Positions 36,424 through 45,698 are shown, counted from the first letter of the stretch. The stretch: 64,000 bases of DNA from Aliiglaciecola sp. 3_MG-2023 (GCF_030548205.1 NZ_JAUORV010000006.1:186001-250000), one strand, 5' to 3'. The notes: generated from the sequence alone by a model not told the origin. Made by a program: numbers and translations.

Positions 36424-36648
36424 TTATTTTTGTTTTCCATTGATACTTTTCATCAAGATTTGTGTAAACTGAGCGGCCATTTTTTCGCGCTGGTTATCGT
36501 TTACTTGATGCAAAAAGATGTTGGTGATGACATTTCCTAACGCCATTAAAGATAAATCTCTATTTGCTTCATTTTTTTCCAGAGCAAATACGATGTCATT
36601 CATTAGCGCTTCAAATTGAGCGTCTGAATATTTGGATTGTTGCGGCAT
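36424..36648 (-). CDS. yejL: YejL family small protein (DUF1414)
   Basis: 74 aa. PQQSKYSDAQFEALMNDIVFALEKNEANRDLSLMALGNVITNIF is the DUF1414/YejL signature. It is transcribed directly into yejM (the stop codon abuts the yejM start) and divergently from yejK, as in enterobacteria and vibrios. Function unknown. Confidence 0.9.
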   Translation of the reverse strand: MPQQSKYSDAQFEALMNDIVFALEKNEANRDLSLMALGNVITNIFLHQVNDNQREKMAAQFTQILMKSINGKQK

Positions 36649-36769
36649 GTTTGAACCTTTAAACCGATTTAGGTAAATAGTAACAAGTATTCGAACAGAT
36701 AGTAACTAGGTGCTGTTTATTCAATGGTCGGTTTTTTTATTTTTTGTCACTTTATAAGGTTAGATTTTC

Positions 36770-37819
36770 ATGAGCGCTGTTATTCAACACTTTGTGGTAC
36801 ATCAATTAGGGATTAATGAACAACAAGAGTTAACGGTTGTTCCTAAAAGTACTTGTTTTGACGTCACGCCTGATATTGAAACACTGGCACAGCAAATTAA
36901 TCAAGTGTTCAACCAAAAGCCAGGTAAAGGGGTGGGGAGTTTTATTGATTCGAGTTCACCTTCTGATGAGTCATCTGATGAAAATGCGATTGAGGCGAAT
37001 GATCAGTTTCGTTCTGAATTATTAGCGATGATAGCGGACCCCGATACCTTTATTGATTTTAGTGTTGCCAGTTGCGAAAAGCTTAAGAAAAGCATGGTCG
37101 AAATGGCCACGGTAGAAACGGGTTTTGTGATCTTTAGTCATTATGAATTTTTAGCCACTGAATATTTAATGATTGCGCTGTTAAACACAAAACAGCACGT
37201 AGAAATTACCGAGGGTTTAGAATTGACTTACAGCGATCATCTAGACTTAGCAAAGATGCAATTAGCCGTCAGAATAGATTTAACCCAATTAAAGACGCAA
37301 CCGGAACAAAACCGTTATATCAGTTTCATCAAAGGACGCATGGGCAGAAAGGTCTCAGATTTTTTCATGCATTTTATTGGTTGTGAAGAGCTGGTCGATA
37401 TTAAGCAGCAAAATAAACAACTGTTGAAAACCGTAGATGAGTTTATTGCTTCTGAGCAGTTAGACAAAGAAGAGCAGCAGCAAACTCGACAAATTGTGTC
37501 TGATTATTATAAGGCTAAGTTAGAACAAGGGGATGATATTCAGATTGAAGAGTTGTCGCAAAGCCTGCCTCAAGAAGAAGGACGTAACTTTGTAGACTTT
37601 AACCAACAGGCTGAAACCCCCTTGGAATCATCGTTTCAAGCAGATCGTAGTGCGTTAAAAACCTTAGCCAAATTCAGTGGTCAAGGCGGTGGTATTAGTT
37701 TGAGTTTTGACAGAGTGTTATACGGTGATAGAGTGCAATACGACCCAAATTCCGATACGTTATTGATTAAGGGTATTCCACCTAATTTAAAAGATCAGCT
37801 CACTCGGAATAACAACTAG
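36770..37819 (+). CDS. yejK: Nucleoid-associated protein NdpA
   Basis: 349 aa, near the usual 335. IQHFVVHQLGINE at the start, FVIFSHYEFLATEYLMIALLNT, ARIDLTQL-type core (VRIDLTQL) and FIKGRMGRKVSDFFMHFIGCEE are diagnostic of the 37-kDa nucleoid-associated family. It binds DNA. An acidic insertion (SSSPSDESSDENAIEAND, residues ~60-80) is longer than in E. coli. Confidence 0.92.
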   Translation: MSAVIQHFVVHQLGINEQQELTVVPKSTCFDVTPDIETLAQQINQVFNQKPGKGVGSFIDSSSPSDESSDENAIEANDQFRSELLAMIADPDTFIDFSVASCEKLKKSMVEMATVETGFVIFSHYEFLATEYLMIALLNTKQHVEITEGLELTYSDHLDLAKMQLAVRIDLTQLKTQPEQNRYISFIKGRMGRKVSDFFMHFIGCEELVDIKQQNKQLLKTVDEFIASEQLDKEEQQQTRQIVSDYYKAKLEQGDDIQIEELSQSLPQEEGRNFVDFNQQAETPLESSFQADRSALKTLAKFSGQGGGISLSFDRVLYGDRVQYDPNSDTLLIKGIPPNLKDQLTRNNN

Positions 37820-37920
37820 TTTTAACCAATACAAACATGCCGTCGTAATCTGAATACGATATACTTGAGCAACCTAAAAAGTTTATTAACTACATTAAAA
37901 TTACAGGACTACTTTACACT

Positions 37921-38796
37921 ATGCAGCTTTTTGTCAACGACTTAACCGTAATGGATTTTTCCTATCTTTGTGCACAAAGAGGAATGGTTGGTGAAAGTTG
38001 GATTGTGGATGTGATTTTAGATGGTGAACTTAATGAAGAAAGCATGGTGCTTGACTTCGGAAAAGTTAAAAAAGAACTAAAGTTTCTTATTGATGAATAT
38101 GTTGATCACAAGTTACTTGTACCCGCAGAACATGCTTTTAGTATAATTGAGCGCGATGCCAATAGCGGCGAAGTGAAAGTGGACTTTTTGAGGCCGAATG
38201 GGAAGTCAATTCATCTCTTATGTCCTGCTGAAGCATATGCTTTCGTCTACGCAAAAGAAGTGGATATCGCGTCTGTCGGTCAATATCTAAAAGACGTTAT
38301 TGCGACACACCTTCCGAGTAACGTTGATGGTATCGAATTAATATTACGTCCAGAAGTTATCAATACGCCCTACTATCATTACACCCACGGTCTCAAAAAA
38401 CACGATGGTAACTGTCAGCGCATTGCTCACGGTCACCGGTCGAAGGTAGTGGTGTATGAAAATGATAAGTTGAATGTAGATTGGCAGGAATATTGGGCCA
38501 AACGTTGGCAAGATATCTACGTCGGTAGTCAAGAAGACATTATTGAGGGTCAACAAAGTGCTTTATCGGAAAAAATTGAAGACCTTTCAACTCACTTCTT
38601 TTTTAACTATGAGTCATCTCAAGGTGAATTTTCACTGGCTATTCCAAAATCTGAGTGTGACATAGTTGATACCGACTCCACGGTGGAATGTTTAGCGCAG
38701 TTTATGGCGATGGAATTGAAACAGCAAAGGTCACAGAGTCGCTTTAAAGTGCTCGCATTTGAAGGGGTAGGAAAAGGAGCTATTGCTTATGCTTAA
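37921..38796 (+). CDS. Two-domain PTPS/QueD-like protein
   Basis: 291 aa, about twice the length of QueD (~120 aa). The first half keeps VDVILDGELNEESMVLDFGKVKKELKFLIDEYVDHKLLVP, the tail of the 6-pyruvoyl-tetrahydropterin synthase fold, but lacks the usual zinc histidines (LCAQRGMVGE where HGHSY is expected). The second half carries CQRIAHGHRSKV, the C-x3-HGH motif that supplies the catalytic Cys and zinc ligands, and ends with FEGVGKGAIA, the position of the catalytic Glu. A deazapurine/pterin-linked role is possible; the true substrate is unknown. The next gene overlaps its 3' end by 8 bases. Confidence 0.8.
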   Translation: MQLFVNDLTVMDFSYLCAQRGMVGESWIVDVILDGELNEESMVLDFGKVKKELKFLIDEYVDHKLLVPAEHAFSIIERDANSGEVKVDFLRPNGKSIHLLCPAEAYAFVYAKEVDIASVGQYLKDVIATHLPSNVDGIELILRPEVINTPYYHYTHGLKKHDGNCQRIAHGHRSKVVVYENDKLNVDWQEYWAKRWQDIYVGSQEDIIEGQQSALSEKIEDLSTHFFFNYESSQGEFSLAIPKSECDIVDTDSTVECLAQFMAMELKQQRSQSRFKVLAFEGVGKGAIAYA

Positions 38797-39601
38797 AGTC
38801 GTAATTACAACCTTATTCAGTTTGCTGATCAGTGTTAACGTCATCGCCATTGAACTTGAAGGGGAGCTATCTCAGGGCGCACTCATACGTGGCAAGGCAC
38901 CAAGTGGCAGTCAAGTATGGTTAGATGGCAAAGCATTAACGGTATCTGAGCAAGGCTATTTCGTTTTTGGTTTTGGCCGGGATGCAGAGCTAAAGCACGA
39001 ACTGAGCTGGCAGGCACCAAAGCAACCTAAACAACAACAAGATGTGATTTTAAAAAAGCGTGAATATGATGTTCAGCGGATTGAAGGGTTACCCCCTAAA
39101 ATGGTCACGCCTCCCGAAGATGTGTTGGCTAGAATTCGTTTAGATAACCAACAAGTGGCTAAGGCGCGATCGCGCCGTGATCCGCGCGTTGACTTCATGC
39201 AGACCTTTATCTGGCCAGCTGAAGGGCCGATTAGTGGTGTGTATGGTAGTCAGCGTGTGTTAAATGGCCAACCCAAAAGACCCCATTTCGGCGTTGATGT
39301 GGCTGCGCCTACAGGTACTTCTGTTTATGCTCCAGCTGATGGGATAGTGACCCTTTGGGTGCCAGATATGTATTATTCTGGTGGCACCATGATTATTGAT
39401 CACGGCCACGGGGTTTCTTCTACATTTTTACATCTACATGCCGGTCATGTAAAAGTGGGCGATATTGTTCAGCAAGGTCAATTGGTTGCAGAAATTGGTG
39501 CCACTGGTCGGGTGACAGGTGCGCACTTGGATTGGCGAATGAATTGGCAAAATCAACGAGTGGACCCCGCTTTACTTGTTCCTCAAAGGCCTTCTAATTA
39601 A
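38789..39601 (+). CDS. Secreted M23 (LytM) peptidase
   Basis: 270 aa from the ATG at 38789, with AAAGGAG 10 bases upstream; an in-frame TTG at 38783 is less likely. Signal peptide MLKVVITTLFSLLISVNVIA. A beta-rich N-terminal part is followed by LytM with zinc ligands in HFGVDVAAPTGTSVYAPADGIVTL and the HxH in LHLHAGHVKVGD. It is a peptidoglycan endopeptidase or activator acting in the periplasm. Translation is coupled to the PTPS-like gene by an 8-base overlap, although the functions appear unrelated. Confidence 0.88.
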   Translation: MLKVVITTLFSLLISVNVIAIELEGELSQGALIRGKAPSGSQVWLDGKALTVSEQGYFVFGFGRDAELKHELSWQAPKQPKQQQDVILKKREYDVQRIEGLPPKMVTPPEDVLARIRLDNQQVAKARSRRDPRVDFMQTFIWPAEGPISGVYGSQRVLNGQPKRPHFGVDVAAPTGTSVYAPADGIVTLWVPDMYYSGGTMIIDHGHGVSSTFLHLHAGHVKVGDIVQQGQLVAEIGATGRVTGAHLDWRMNWQNQRVDPALLVPQRPSN

Positions 39602-39686
39602 TCAAAAATCTTTGCTAAAAACTGTACCATGGGTAGCTTGTTTTGATGATATATTTTGTATGGAGTCAAAAATAAAGGTTGCTGCA

Positions 39687-40088
39687 ATGAAATACGACAT
39701 GGCCATGAGCACGATTATTGGTATCAAACCCATGAAAGCATCTGAAGTGGTGAAAATACATCGAGTACTCGATGGTTTTGAACCCAATGGTGTCGCTTTC
39801 GAAGATGTCTTAAAACAAACTAAGATGGATCCCGTTCGCTTAAGAGATTTGTTAGACAAATACCATTTTTATTTTACTGAAGTGGGGGATTCGTCCCGTT
39901 ATATTGTTAACAGATATCATTACGATGAAGCTGATTTAGATGAAGTCATTGATAGTATTGAAAGGCGAAATGTGCGCTTTGCCATTGCTAAATTTACACC
40001 ATTTTTTGTCATTGGCTTGATTTTATGTAGTGCGACCATCGGTTTTATGCTTTCAGCAATAGTGAATAAAAATGGCGGTTATTGGTAG
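39687..40088 (+). CDS. Conserved small membrane protein, function unknown
   Basis: 133 aa from the ATG at 39687 (AAAGG upstream); an ATG at 39660 is possible. The N-terminal ~95 residues look like a winged-helix or DEP-like module (MKASEVVKIHRVLDGFEPNGVAFEDVLKQTKMDPVRLRDLLDKYHFYF), and one C-terminal helix (FTPFFVIGLILCSATIGFMLSAIV) anchors it. No established family recognised. It follows the M23 gene after ~85 bases, and an AT-rich hairpin lies downstream. Confidence 0.6.
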   Translation: MKYDMAMSTIIGIKPMKASEVVKIHRVLDGFEPNGVAFEDVLKQTKMDPVRLRDLLDKYHFYFTEVGDSSRYIVNRYHYDEADLDEVIDSIERRNVRFAIAKFTPFFVIGLILCSATIGFMLSAIVNKNGGYW

Positions 40089-40177
40089 CTAACATCTTGC
40101 CGGTTAACAACCATAACCCGCTTGCTAGCATTGAACTTGTGTGAACCGTTTTTATGGGATGGTGTCTGCACTGGGTA

Positions 40178-40221
40178 AACACAAAAGTAAAATAACCGAG
40201 GTGTTTATTTTACCTTTGTGT
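40178..40221. terminator. AT-rich bidirectional hairpin between convergent genes
   Basis: ACACAAAAGTAAAATAA on the left pairs with TTATTTTACCTTTGTGT on the right (one mismatch in 17), loop of ~9 bases. It separates the small membrane protein gene and the M61 peptidase gene, which converge. Confidence 0.6.
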
Positions 40222-40260
40222 GTTGTCCCTAGGGCGTTTCGGGTTTATAGCCTGCCGTTA

Positions 40261-42048
40261 CTAGCTGTTTAACCATAGAGCCTGCTTCTGCTCATTTGAC
40301 GTCGTTAAATAGAGGGTGTCTTTCACTGCACTTCGTATTGGCATCGTGAAGGTTTTCAGTTTACCGTCACGGAATACGTGCAATCTGACCTGAGATTGAT
40401 CTTGATAATTCTCCAGAACATTGAAAAACGAATCTTTACTCACTTGCCATTCTTCTATTGCTACTAGGTTATCTTTAACTTGTAATCCTGCTTCATAGGC
40501 TGCTGAGTCTTCTAAAACCTGCATGATAGAAATGCCTGTTGCGGTGGCCTCAAAAGTCGCACCGAAATCAACTGACAGAGTCTCTTGTGCGGGCATTCCG
40601 CCTTTATCAGCAACATCTTTTCTTGCTCTGCAATGCAAAGTAACACCGAACTCTGCCAGCAATTGCTCTGTGGGGATAGGGGATGTTGAATACAAAGCCC
40701 GCTCTAAAAAGTTATCTAGGTCGACATGTAAATCGTTTTTCAAAATTTTATGAATGGAATCATTCTGAGTCCCAATATTGACACTGCCAAATCGTTGCCA
40801 CAGTATTTTTAATAAATCGAAAATACTGTAGTTGTTGTTGGATTCTTTGCGGATTAATAAATCTAAACACAACGCGATTTCAGCTCCTTTGGCATAGTAG
40901 CTGACAATATTATTTGCTGCACTCGCATCCTGTTGATAAAAGCGTGTCCAGGCGTCATAACTAGATTCAGTCACGGTTTGTTTTAAATTACCAGGGTTGC
41001 GTTTTAGTCGGGTTAATGTTTGGCCTAATACTTCAAAGTAACTAGTGACGTCGATTAAACCGCAACGCAATAAGCTTAAGTCATCTATATAACTGGTGAA
41101 GCCTTCGTAAATCCACAGCTGCTCAGAATAGGTTTCTCGACTTAAGTCTAAATTGATAAACTCCGCGGGTTTAGTGCGTTTAACGTGCCAAGTATGGAAT
41201 AACTCATGGCTGCACAAACTTAAGAAGGTACGATAACCGTCTGGCATTTTATGTTGTTGTGCTTTGCTTGGAAGCTGATTGCGCGGGAATTGCAATACTG
41301 TTGAGTGGCTATGCTCTAATCCACCAAATCCTGCTGCACATAGCAAGGTAATAAACAGATAACGCTCCACTGGAGTATTTTCATCAAATAGGGATAGATG
41401 GTGGTCACATATTTTCGGTAAATCTCTACAGATCCTGTCCATATCAGTTTGATGAGAACCGGTTAAAATAAATTCAAATTTAACGTCTTTTACTGAAAAA
41501 TAAACAATATCAAGTTCACCTAGTATAAGCGGATGGTCAATAAGACTTTGGTAGTTGTCCGCTTTGAAAGATTGAGTTGATTTGTGAGTATGGGTTTGTA
41601 ACATTGCCGTTGCAATAGACCAGCTATCTAGTTTCGCGTCTGGAATGCTAACGTCGACGCTGCAAGGACCAGAATAACCCTCGACTTCAAAGAATACACT
41701 AGTCCCATTAAAAAATGCATATTCATCGCATATGTAAGCACTTCTCACTGACAAATCAAATGCATAGACAATGCTTTCAATATGAACCTTGCCTTTGCCT
41801 GGGGTGACTTGCCAGCTTTGTTTATCTAATTTTTCGATTTTCAAGCTTTGTAGATCATCGTCATAGGCTTTGAGGGACACAACATTCTTGGCAAAGTCTC
41901 GGATCATGTAACTTCCGGGGATCCAAGCGGGGAGTTTGAACTTAATATTACCTTGATCAGTGATATTAATTGTTTGCACGATTTTAAAAGTGTGACCGGC
42001 AATTGAGTCAACAGTAACGGAATAATGAACTTGTTCAGATGTTTGCAA
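40261..42048 (-). CDS. M61 family glycyl aminopeptidase with PDZ domain
   Basis: 595 aa. N-terminal beta domain (WIPGSYMIRDFAKNV), catalytic gluzincin domain with the zinc motif SHELFHTWHVKRTKP (HExxH) and the downstream glutamate in EGFTSYIDDL, then a C-terminal PDZ domain (ISIMQVLEDSAAYEAGLQVKDNLVAI). M61 enzymes trim N-terminal Gly/Ala peptides. No signal peptide is visible, so it is probably cytoplasmic. An 8-bp inverted repeat lies in its upstream region (42086-42111). Confidence 0.9.
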   Translation of the reverse strand: MQTSEQVHYSVTVDSIAGHTFKIVQTINITDQGNIKFKLPAWIPGSYMIRDFAKNVVSLKAYDDDLQSLKIEKLDKQSWQVTPGKGKVHIESIVYAFDLSVRSAYICDEYAFFNGTSVFFEVEGYSGPCSVDVSIPDAKLDSWSIATAMLQTHTHKSTQSFKADNYQSLIDHPLILGELDIVYFSVKDVKFEFILTGSHQTDMDRICRDLPKICDHHLSLFDENTPVERYLFITLLCAAGFGGLEHSHSTVLQFPRNQLPSKAQQHKMPDGYRTFLSLCSHELFHTWHVKRTKPAEFINLDLSRETYSEQLWIYEGFTSYIDDLSLLRCGLIDVTSYFEVLGQTLTRLKRNPGNLKQTVTESSYDAWTRFYQQDASAANNIVSYYAKGAEIALCLDLLIRKESNNNYSIFDLLKILWQRFGSVNIGTQNDSIHKILKNDLHVDLDNFLERALYSTSPIPTEQLLAEFGVTLHCRARKDVADKGGMPAQETLSVDFGATFEATATGISIMQVLEDSAAYEAGLQVKDNLVAIEEWQVSKDSFFNVLENYQDQSQVRLHVFRDGKLKTFTMPIRSAVKDTLYLTTSNEQKQALWLNS

Positions 42049-42085
42049 AGTTGTGCTCTATTTATGGTTTTACATTGTTAAGAAC

Positions 42086-42111
42086 CACCAGTTTGGTATA
42101 CGCAACTGGTG
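42086..42111. promoter_or_regulatory. 8-bp inverted repeat in divergent M61/PilZ promoter region
   Basis: CACCAGTT / AACTGGTG, perfect arms with a 10-base spacer, 38 bases upstream of the M61 start and ~195 bases before the PilZ gene. Dyad symmetry and position suit an operator; no regulator is identifiable. Confidence 0.4.
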
Positions 42112-42304
42112 AAAAGACTGTCGTTAAGGATAACCGATAGCCTCTGTTGAGTTAAGTATTAAACAGCTAAGACATTGATATTATTCTCTGTTACAGCAGT
42201 TAAAAGTTGTAGAGTCGAAGTTTAAATGATAAAAAATATACAATTCATAAGGATTTATGGCTTCAGAGACAGGCAACTGCTAACTTATAGGAGATTTCCA
42301 ACCA

Positions 42305-42985
42305 GTGGCAATAACGCAAGACAAAGCAGGCTTAACTCGGCAGGATTTACGTAAATTACGTGCAATGCGCCCTGGATTAGCTCTAGATCTGCAAATTATG
42401 GCTGCATCGGGGGTCACCAGAATTAAGACTGAATTTGTTGGGATGGATAGTAATCGCTTTTTAATAATTAAGTATCCTGATGAAACTCGTTGGGGGAATT
42501 TACGCGACGTGATATACCCTGATGCGGTTTTAGTCGTACGTTATATTCATGAAGACGACGCGGGTGAAGTGGTTGCATTTAAAGTTAAGATTAGTGTCAT
42601 AGTTAATAATCCAGCGAGTTATATATTTACGACTTTTCCACAATCGCTTCAATGTCATGCCCTCAGAAGTGAACAGCGAGCACAGGCCCACGTAAATGTG
42701 ACCGTAGTGGAAAAGGAAACGGATTTACTGTTATTTGATGGTCTCATTGTCGATCTGTCTTCCAGCGGTTGTCGTGTATCGGTTGATCGTCAATTGGTTA
42801 AGCAGAAACTAGCGATTAAAACTCTAATTACGTTAGCGATTAAAAATCCAGACGGAAAAATATCCGAATTAACTGGTATAGTCATGAATCAGAAAGTGGA
42901 TGAGATTCGGTTTTACTTAGGTGTAAAATTTGAAGCATCTGAGAAAGTTGTGGAAGGATTGCTGCATCAATTGATGATAGCGTGA
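42305..42985 (+). CDS. YcgR-like flagellar brake protein with PilZ domain
   Basis: 226 aa, GTG start with GGAG 11 bases upstream. The N-terminal YcgR domain (LALDLQIMAASGVTRIKTEFVGMDSNRFLIIKYP) precedes a C-terminal PilZ domain whose cyclic-di-GMP motifs are visible: RSEQR (RxxxR type) and DLSSSGC (D/NxSxxG). Binding of c-di-GMP would slow flagellar rotation or control another motility target. No flagellar genes are nearby; orphan PilZ proteins are common in this order. Confidence 0.84.
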   Translation: MAITQDKAGLTRQDLRKLRAMRPGLALDLQIMAASGVTRIKTEFVGMDSNRFLIIKYPDETRWGNLRDVIYPDAVLVVRYIHEDDAGEVVAFKVKISVIVNNPASYIFTTFPQSLQCHALRSEQRAQAHVNVTVVEKETDLLLFDGLIVDLSSSGCRVSVDRQLVKQKLAIKTLITLAIKNPDGKISELTGIVMNQKVDEIRFYLGVKFEASEKVVEGLLHQLMIA

Positions 42986-43106
42986 TTTTCTACTGGGTGA
43001 CATTATAGGCGTTGTCGTGGGGATAACTCCTAATTAGGTGGCATCACAATTAATAATAAAAAAAATTTACATTGTGCAGAGCTAAAGCTCCAATTAAGAG
43101 GTATTT

Positions 43107-43568
43107 ATGCGAAGAGTCGAAATGTTATTAAACGAGTATGGTGAAAGTCATACAAACAAAACCAATATTCTCATTCACGGGATAGCCGTACCGGCTATTT
43201 ACTTTGTGACTTTTGCACTGATTTGGTCTATTCCAACCCCTGAGTTTTTGAATCATTTCGACATTACTTGGGCCCATGTGATTTCTATTCCTGTACTTTG
43301 GTATTATTTTAAGTTGTCAGGTCCTATTGGCGCAGCAATGACATTATTGACTATTTTGTGCTTTGGCGGCGTTCGCTTGTTGTCCTATCTAGGTATTTCG
43401 GTTTGGCAATTCAGTTTAGCGTTGTTTGTGGTCATGTGGATCTTACAATTTGTTGGCCATAAGATCGAAGGAAAGAAACCTTCATTTTTTAAAGATTTAC
43501 AGTTTTTACTAGTGGGGCCTGCGTGGTGGTGGGTGCATTGGCTAAAGCGCTTTAACATTCAATATTAA
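43107..43568 (+). CDS. DUF962 / Mpo1-like membrane protein
   Basis: 153 aa. YGESHTNKTNILIHGIAVPAIYF and QFVGHKIEGKKPSFFKDLQFLLVGPAWW are the conserved histidine-containing segments of the DUF962/Mpo1 family, with about four membrane helices. Yeast Mpo1 is an iron-dependent dioxygenase that alpha-oxidises 2-hydroxy fatty acids. The histidines for metal binding are present here. Bacterial function is unproven. Confidence 0.85.
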   Translation: MRRVEMLLNEYGESHTNKTNILIHGIAVPAIYFVTFALIWSIPTPEFLNHFDITWAHVISIPVLWYYFKLSGPIGAAMTLLTILCFGGVRLLSYLGISVWQFSLALFVVMWILQFVGHKIEGKKPSFFKDLQFLLVGPAWWWVHWLKRFNIQY

Positions 43569-43621
43569 AGGCTGTGTAGCTGTTTTAGATTAGGTTTTCT
43601 TGTCATCTAATAACGTGAGCC

Positions 43622-43689
43622 AGGCAGGTAGAATATGGCTTTGTCAAACAGACAAAAGCTAATAGTCCCCTTTGGTTACCCTCCTGCCT
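43622..43689 (+). other. Structured leader or terminator region before lytS-like gene
   Basis: Outer stem AGGCAGG / CCTGCCT (43622-43628 with 43683-43689) encloses a smaller TTTGTC / GACAAA hairpin around 43640-43656. No T-run follows. It could end the DUF962 transcript or fold the leader of the sensor kinase mRNA. Confidence 0.3.
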
Positions 43690-43785
43690 TTGCGACAAAC
43701 CTAACTAAGGTTGGGATTAATAACGAGTTTTTTAATTTAAGCAGGCGTATACTCACTGCTTAATATGTTCACCTGAGATCTACTA

Positions 43786-44865
43786 TTGTTCAATTGGCAA
43801 AAGCTATACGAAAATCGTGAAAGACTATTTTGGACCCTGCATACAGGAGGGTGGTTTGGATTCGCGATTGTTTATTATATCGGCTCATTCTTACACGACG
43901 TTCGCGGCATTTGGATATTTGTTATTGCACTTAATGCTATGGCAGGTTGGCTGTTAACTATCCCCTTGCGATACATCTATCGTTGGGCTCATCAGCAAAG
44001 CGCGTGGAAAATGCTACTTACGGTAGCGAGCAGTGCGTATTGCATCGCTTTATTCTGGGCGGTTTTAAAAAACATTAACTTTTGGGAAATATATAAACAT
44101 GGCTATCGACCAGAAGCTTGGTTTATGTATTTTACCAATACCATCAATTCACTGATTATGGTGGTATGTTGGAGTGGTCTGTATTTTGGAATTAAAAATT
44201 TCCAAATGCTGCAGAAAGAAAAGCAAAATGCCCTTAAGGCATCGACAATGGCCCATCAAGCCCATTTGAAAATGCTTAGGTACCAACTTAATCCCCATTT
44301 CCTGTTTAACACATTGAACGCCATCAGCACGCTTATCTTGGTGAAAGATAATAAGAGAGCAGAGGCTATGGTTAGTCGGTTAAGCGATTTTTTACGCTAT
44401 TCCCTAGACAAAGATCCCATTAAAAAAATCTCTCTTAAGCACGAGATACAAGCGTTAGAGTTGTATTTAGAGATAGAAAAAGTACGCTTTGATGAGCGTT
44501 TAGATGTTGAATGGGATATTGAAGATGATTGCAATGATGCCTTAGTTCCAAGTCTTATTTTACAACCCATAATTGAAAACGCGATTAAGTACGCTATTTC
44601 CAAAATGGAGAAAGGCGGTAAAATAAAAGTGGTTGCCAAATCCTTTGGGCGAGACTTAATGCTAGAGGTAAGTGACAATGGCCCAGGTGCGAATATTGAA
44701 AATGGCCAACTAAATCGAAGCAATGGTGTCGGGCTGCCTAACATTCAGGAAAGGCTTAGCTCATTGTATTCAAATAACTTTTCTTATGTCGTGTCTCACA
44801 ATCAACCAACCGGTATAAAAGTGAGCATTCGAATTCCTTTTGAGGTGAATGACGGTGACAACTAA
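43786..44865 (+). CDS. LytS/YehU-type sensor histidine kinase
   Basis: 359 aa; TTG start. Four N-terminal membrane helices without a large sensor loop are followed by the His_kinase domain: QLNPHFLFNTLNAIS (phospho-accepting His) and an ATPase N/G box (PIIENAIKYAISKMEKGG; LEVSDNGPGAN). It pairs with the LytTR regulator, whose gene overlaps its 3' end by 17 bases, forming a two-component system like YehU/YehT or BtsS/BtsR, which respond to extracellular pyruvate or amino acids. The signal here is unknown. Confidence 0.88.
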   Translation: MFNWQKLYENRERLFWTLHTGGWFGFAIVYYIGSFLHDVRGIWIFVIALNAMAGWLLTIPLRYIYRWAHQQSAWKMLLTVASSAYCIALFWAVLKNINFWEIYKHGYRPEAWFMYFTNTINSLIMVVCWSGLYFGIKNFQMLQKEKQNALKASTMAHQAHLKMLRYQLNPHFLFNTLNAISTLILVKDNKRAEAMVSRLSDFLRYSLDKDPIKKISLKHEIQALELYLEIEKVRFDERLDVEWDIEDDCNDALVPSLILQPIIENAIKYAISKMEKGGKIKVVAKSFGRDLMLEVSDNGPGANIENGQLNRSNGVGLPNIQERLSSLYSNNFSYVVSHNQPTGIKVSIRIPFEVNDGDN

Positions 44866-45679
44866 AATTAAAGCGTTGATTGTAGATGATGAACCCCTAG
44901 CCAGAAAAGGCTTGGCAGTGAGGTTACAAGAGTTCGACAATATAGACGTTTTGGGAGAATGCCAAAATGGTCTAGAAGCTGTCTCAGCCATTCCTCAATT
45001 GCGGCCTGATTTAGTGTTTCTTGATATACAAATGCCAGGCTTGAACGGTTTTCAAGTGATTAATAAGTTGAGAGAGTTACAGCAACCTATTCCCATCATA
45101 GTATTTGTTACAGCTTACGATAGTTATGCCATCAAAGCCTTTGATATCCATGCTTTAGATTATGTGTTGAAACCCATTGATGAAAAACGTTTACGGGTAG
45201 CAATAGATAAAGTAACCGCTGTATTTGGGCAAACGTCTGAAGGTGAGCAGAAAATTAAACTGGCAAAATTGGTGGCAGAATTCACCGGTGATGATTGCGA
45301 GGATATTTTACAGCGTTTGGCATCAGGTGAAAGTCTTGAGAATAAGCGTTACCCGTCAATTCTTGCAATTAAAGACGGTTCCGAAGTTACCCGAGTTGCT
45401 GTAAACGATATTCAATGGATTGATGCCGCGGGGGATTACATGTGTGTTCATGCGCTTGATGGAACCCACATTATGCGTCGCACCATGAAAGAACTTGAGG
45501 AAGAATTAGATCCTAGAAAATTTGTTAGAGCCCATCGCTCAGCAATCGTCAATATTCAGTATGTAACTAAAATGGTCAGTCATGTTAGTGGCGAATACCA
45601 TCTGGTGCTGAGTAATGATACTGAGCTTAAAGTGAGCCGCAGTCACAGAGATAAAGTGAAGGAAATGATCAGGGTTTAG
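44849..45679 (+). CDS. LytTR-family response regulator
   Basis: 276 aa. The receiver domain (LIVDDEPLARKGL; aspartate in LVFLDIQMPGLNGF; lysine in LKPIDEKR) is longer than usual because of a ~50-residue linker. The C-terminal LytTR DNA-binding domain is VNDIQWIDAAGDYMCVHALDG...KFVRAHRSAIVNIQYV. It is the partner of the preceding kinase. LytTR sites usually lie upstream of transport or virulence genes; none was searched. Confidence 0.9.
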   Translation: MTVTTKIKALIVDDEPLARKGLAVRLQEFDNIDVLGECQNGLEAVSAIPQLRPDLVFLDIQMPGLNGFQVINKLRELQQPIPIIVFVTAYDSYAIKAFDIHALDYVLKPIDEKRLRVAIDKVTAVFGQTSEGEQKIKLAKLVAEFTGDDCEDILQRLASGESLENKRYPSILAIKDGSEVTRVAVNDIQWIDAAGDYMCVHALDGTHIMRRTMKELEEELDPRKFVRAHRSAIVNIQYVTKMVSHVSGEYHLVLSNDTELKVSRSHRDKVKEMIRV

Positions 45680-45698
45680 GCTTAACTCAAAACTTAGG

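Noticed and set aside
44397-44744. 115-codon minus-strand frame inside the sensor kinase gene
   Set aside because: Antisense to conserved H, N and G boxes; no own features.
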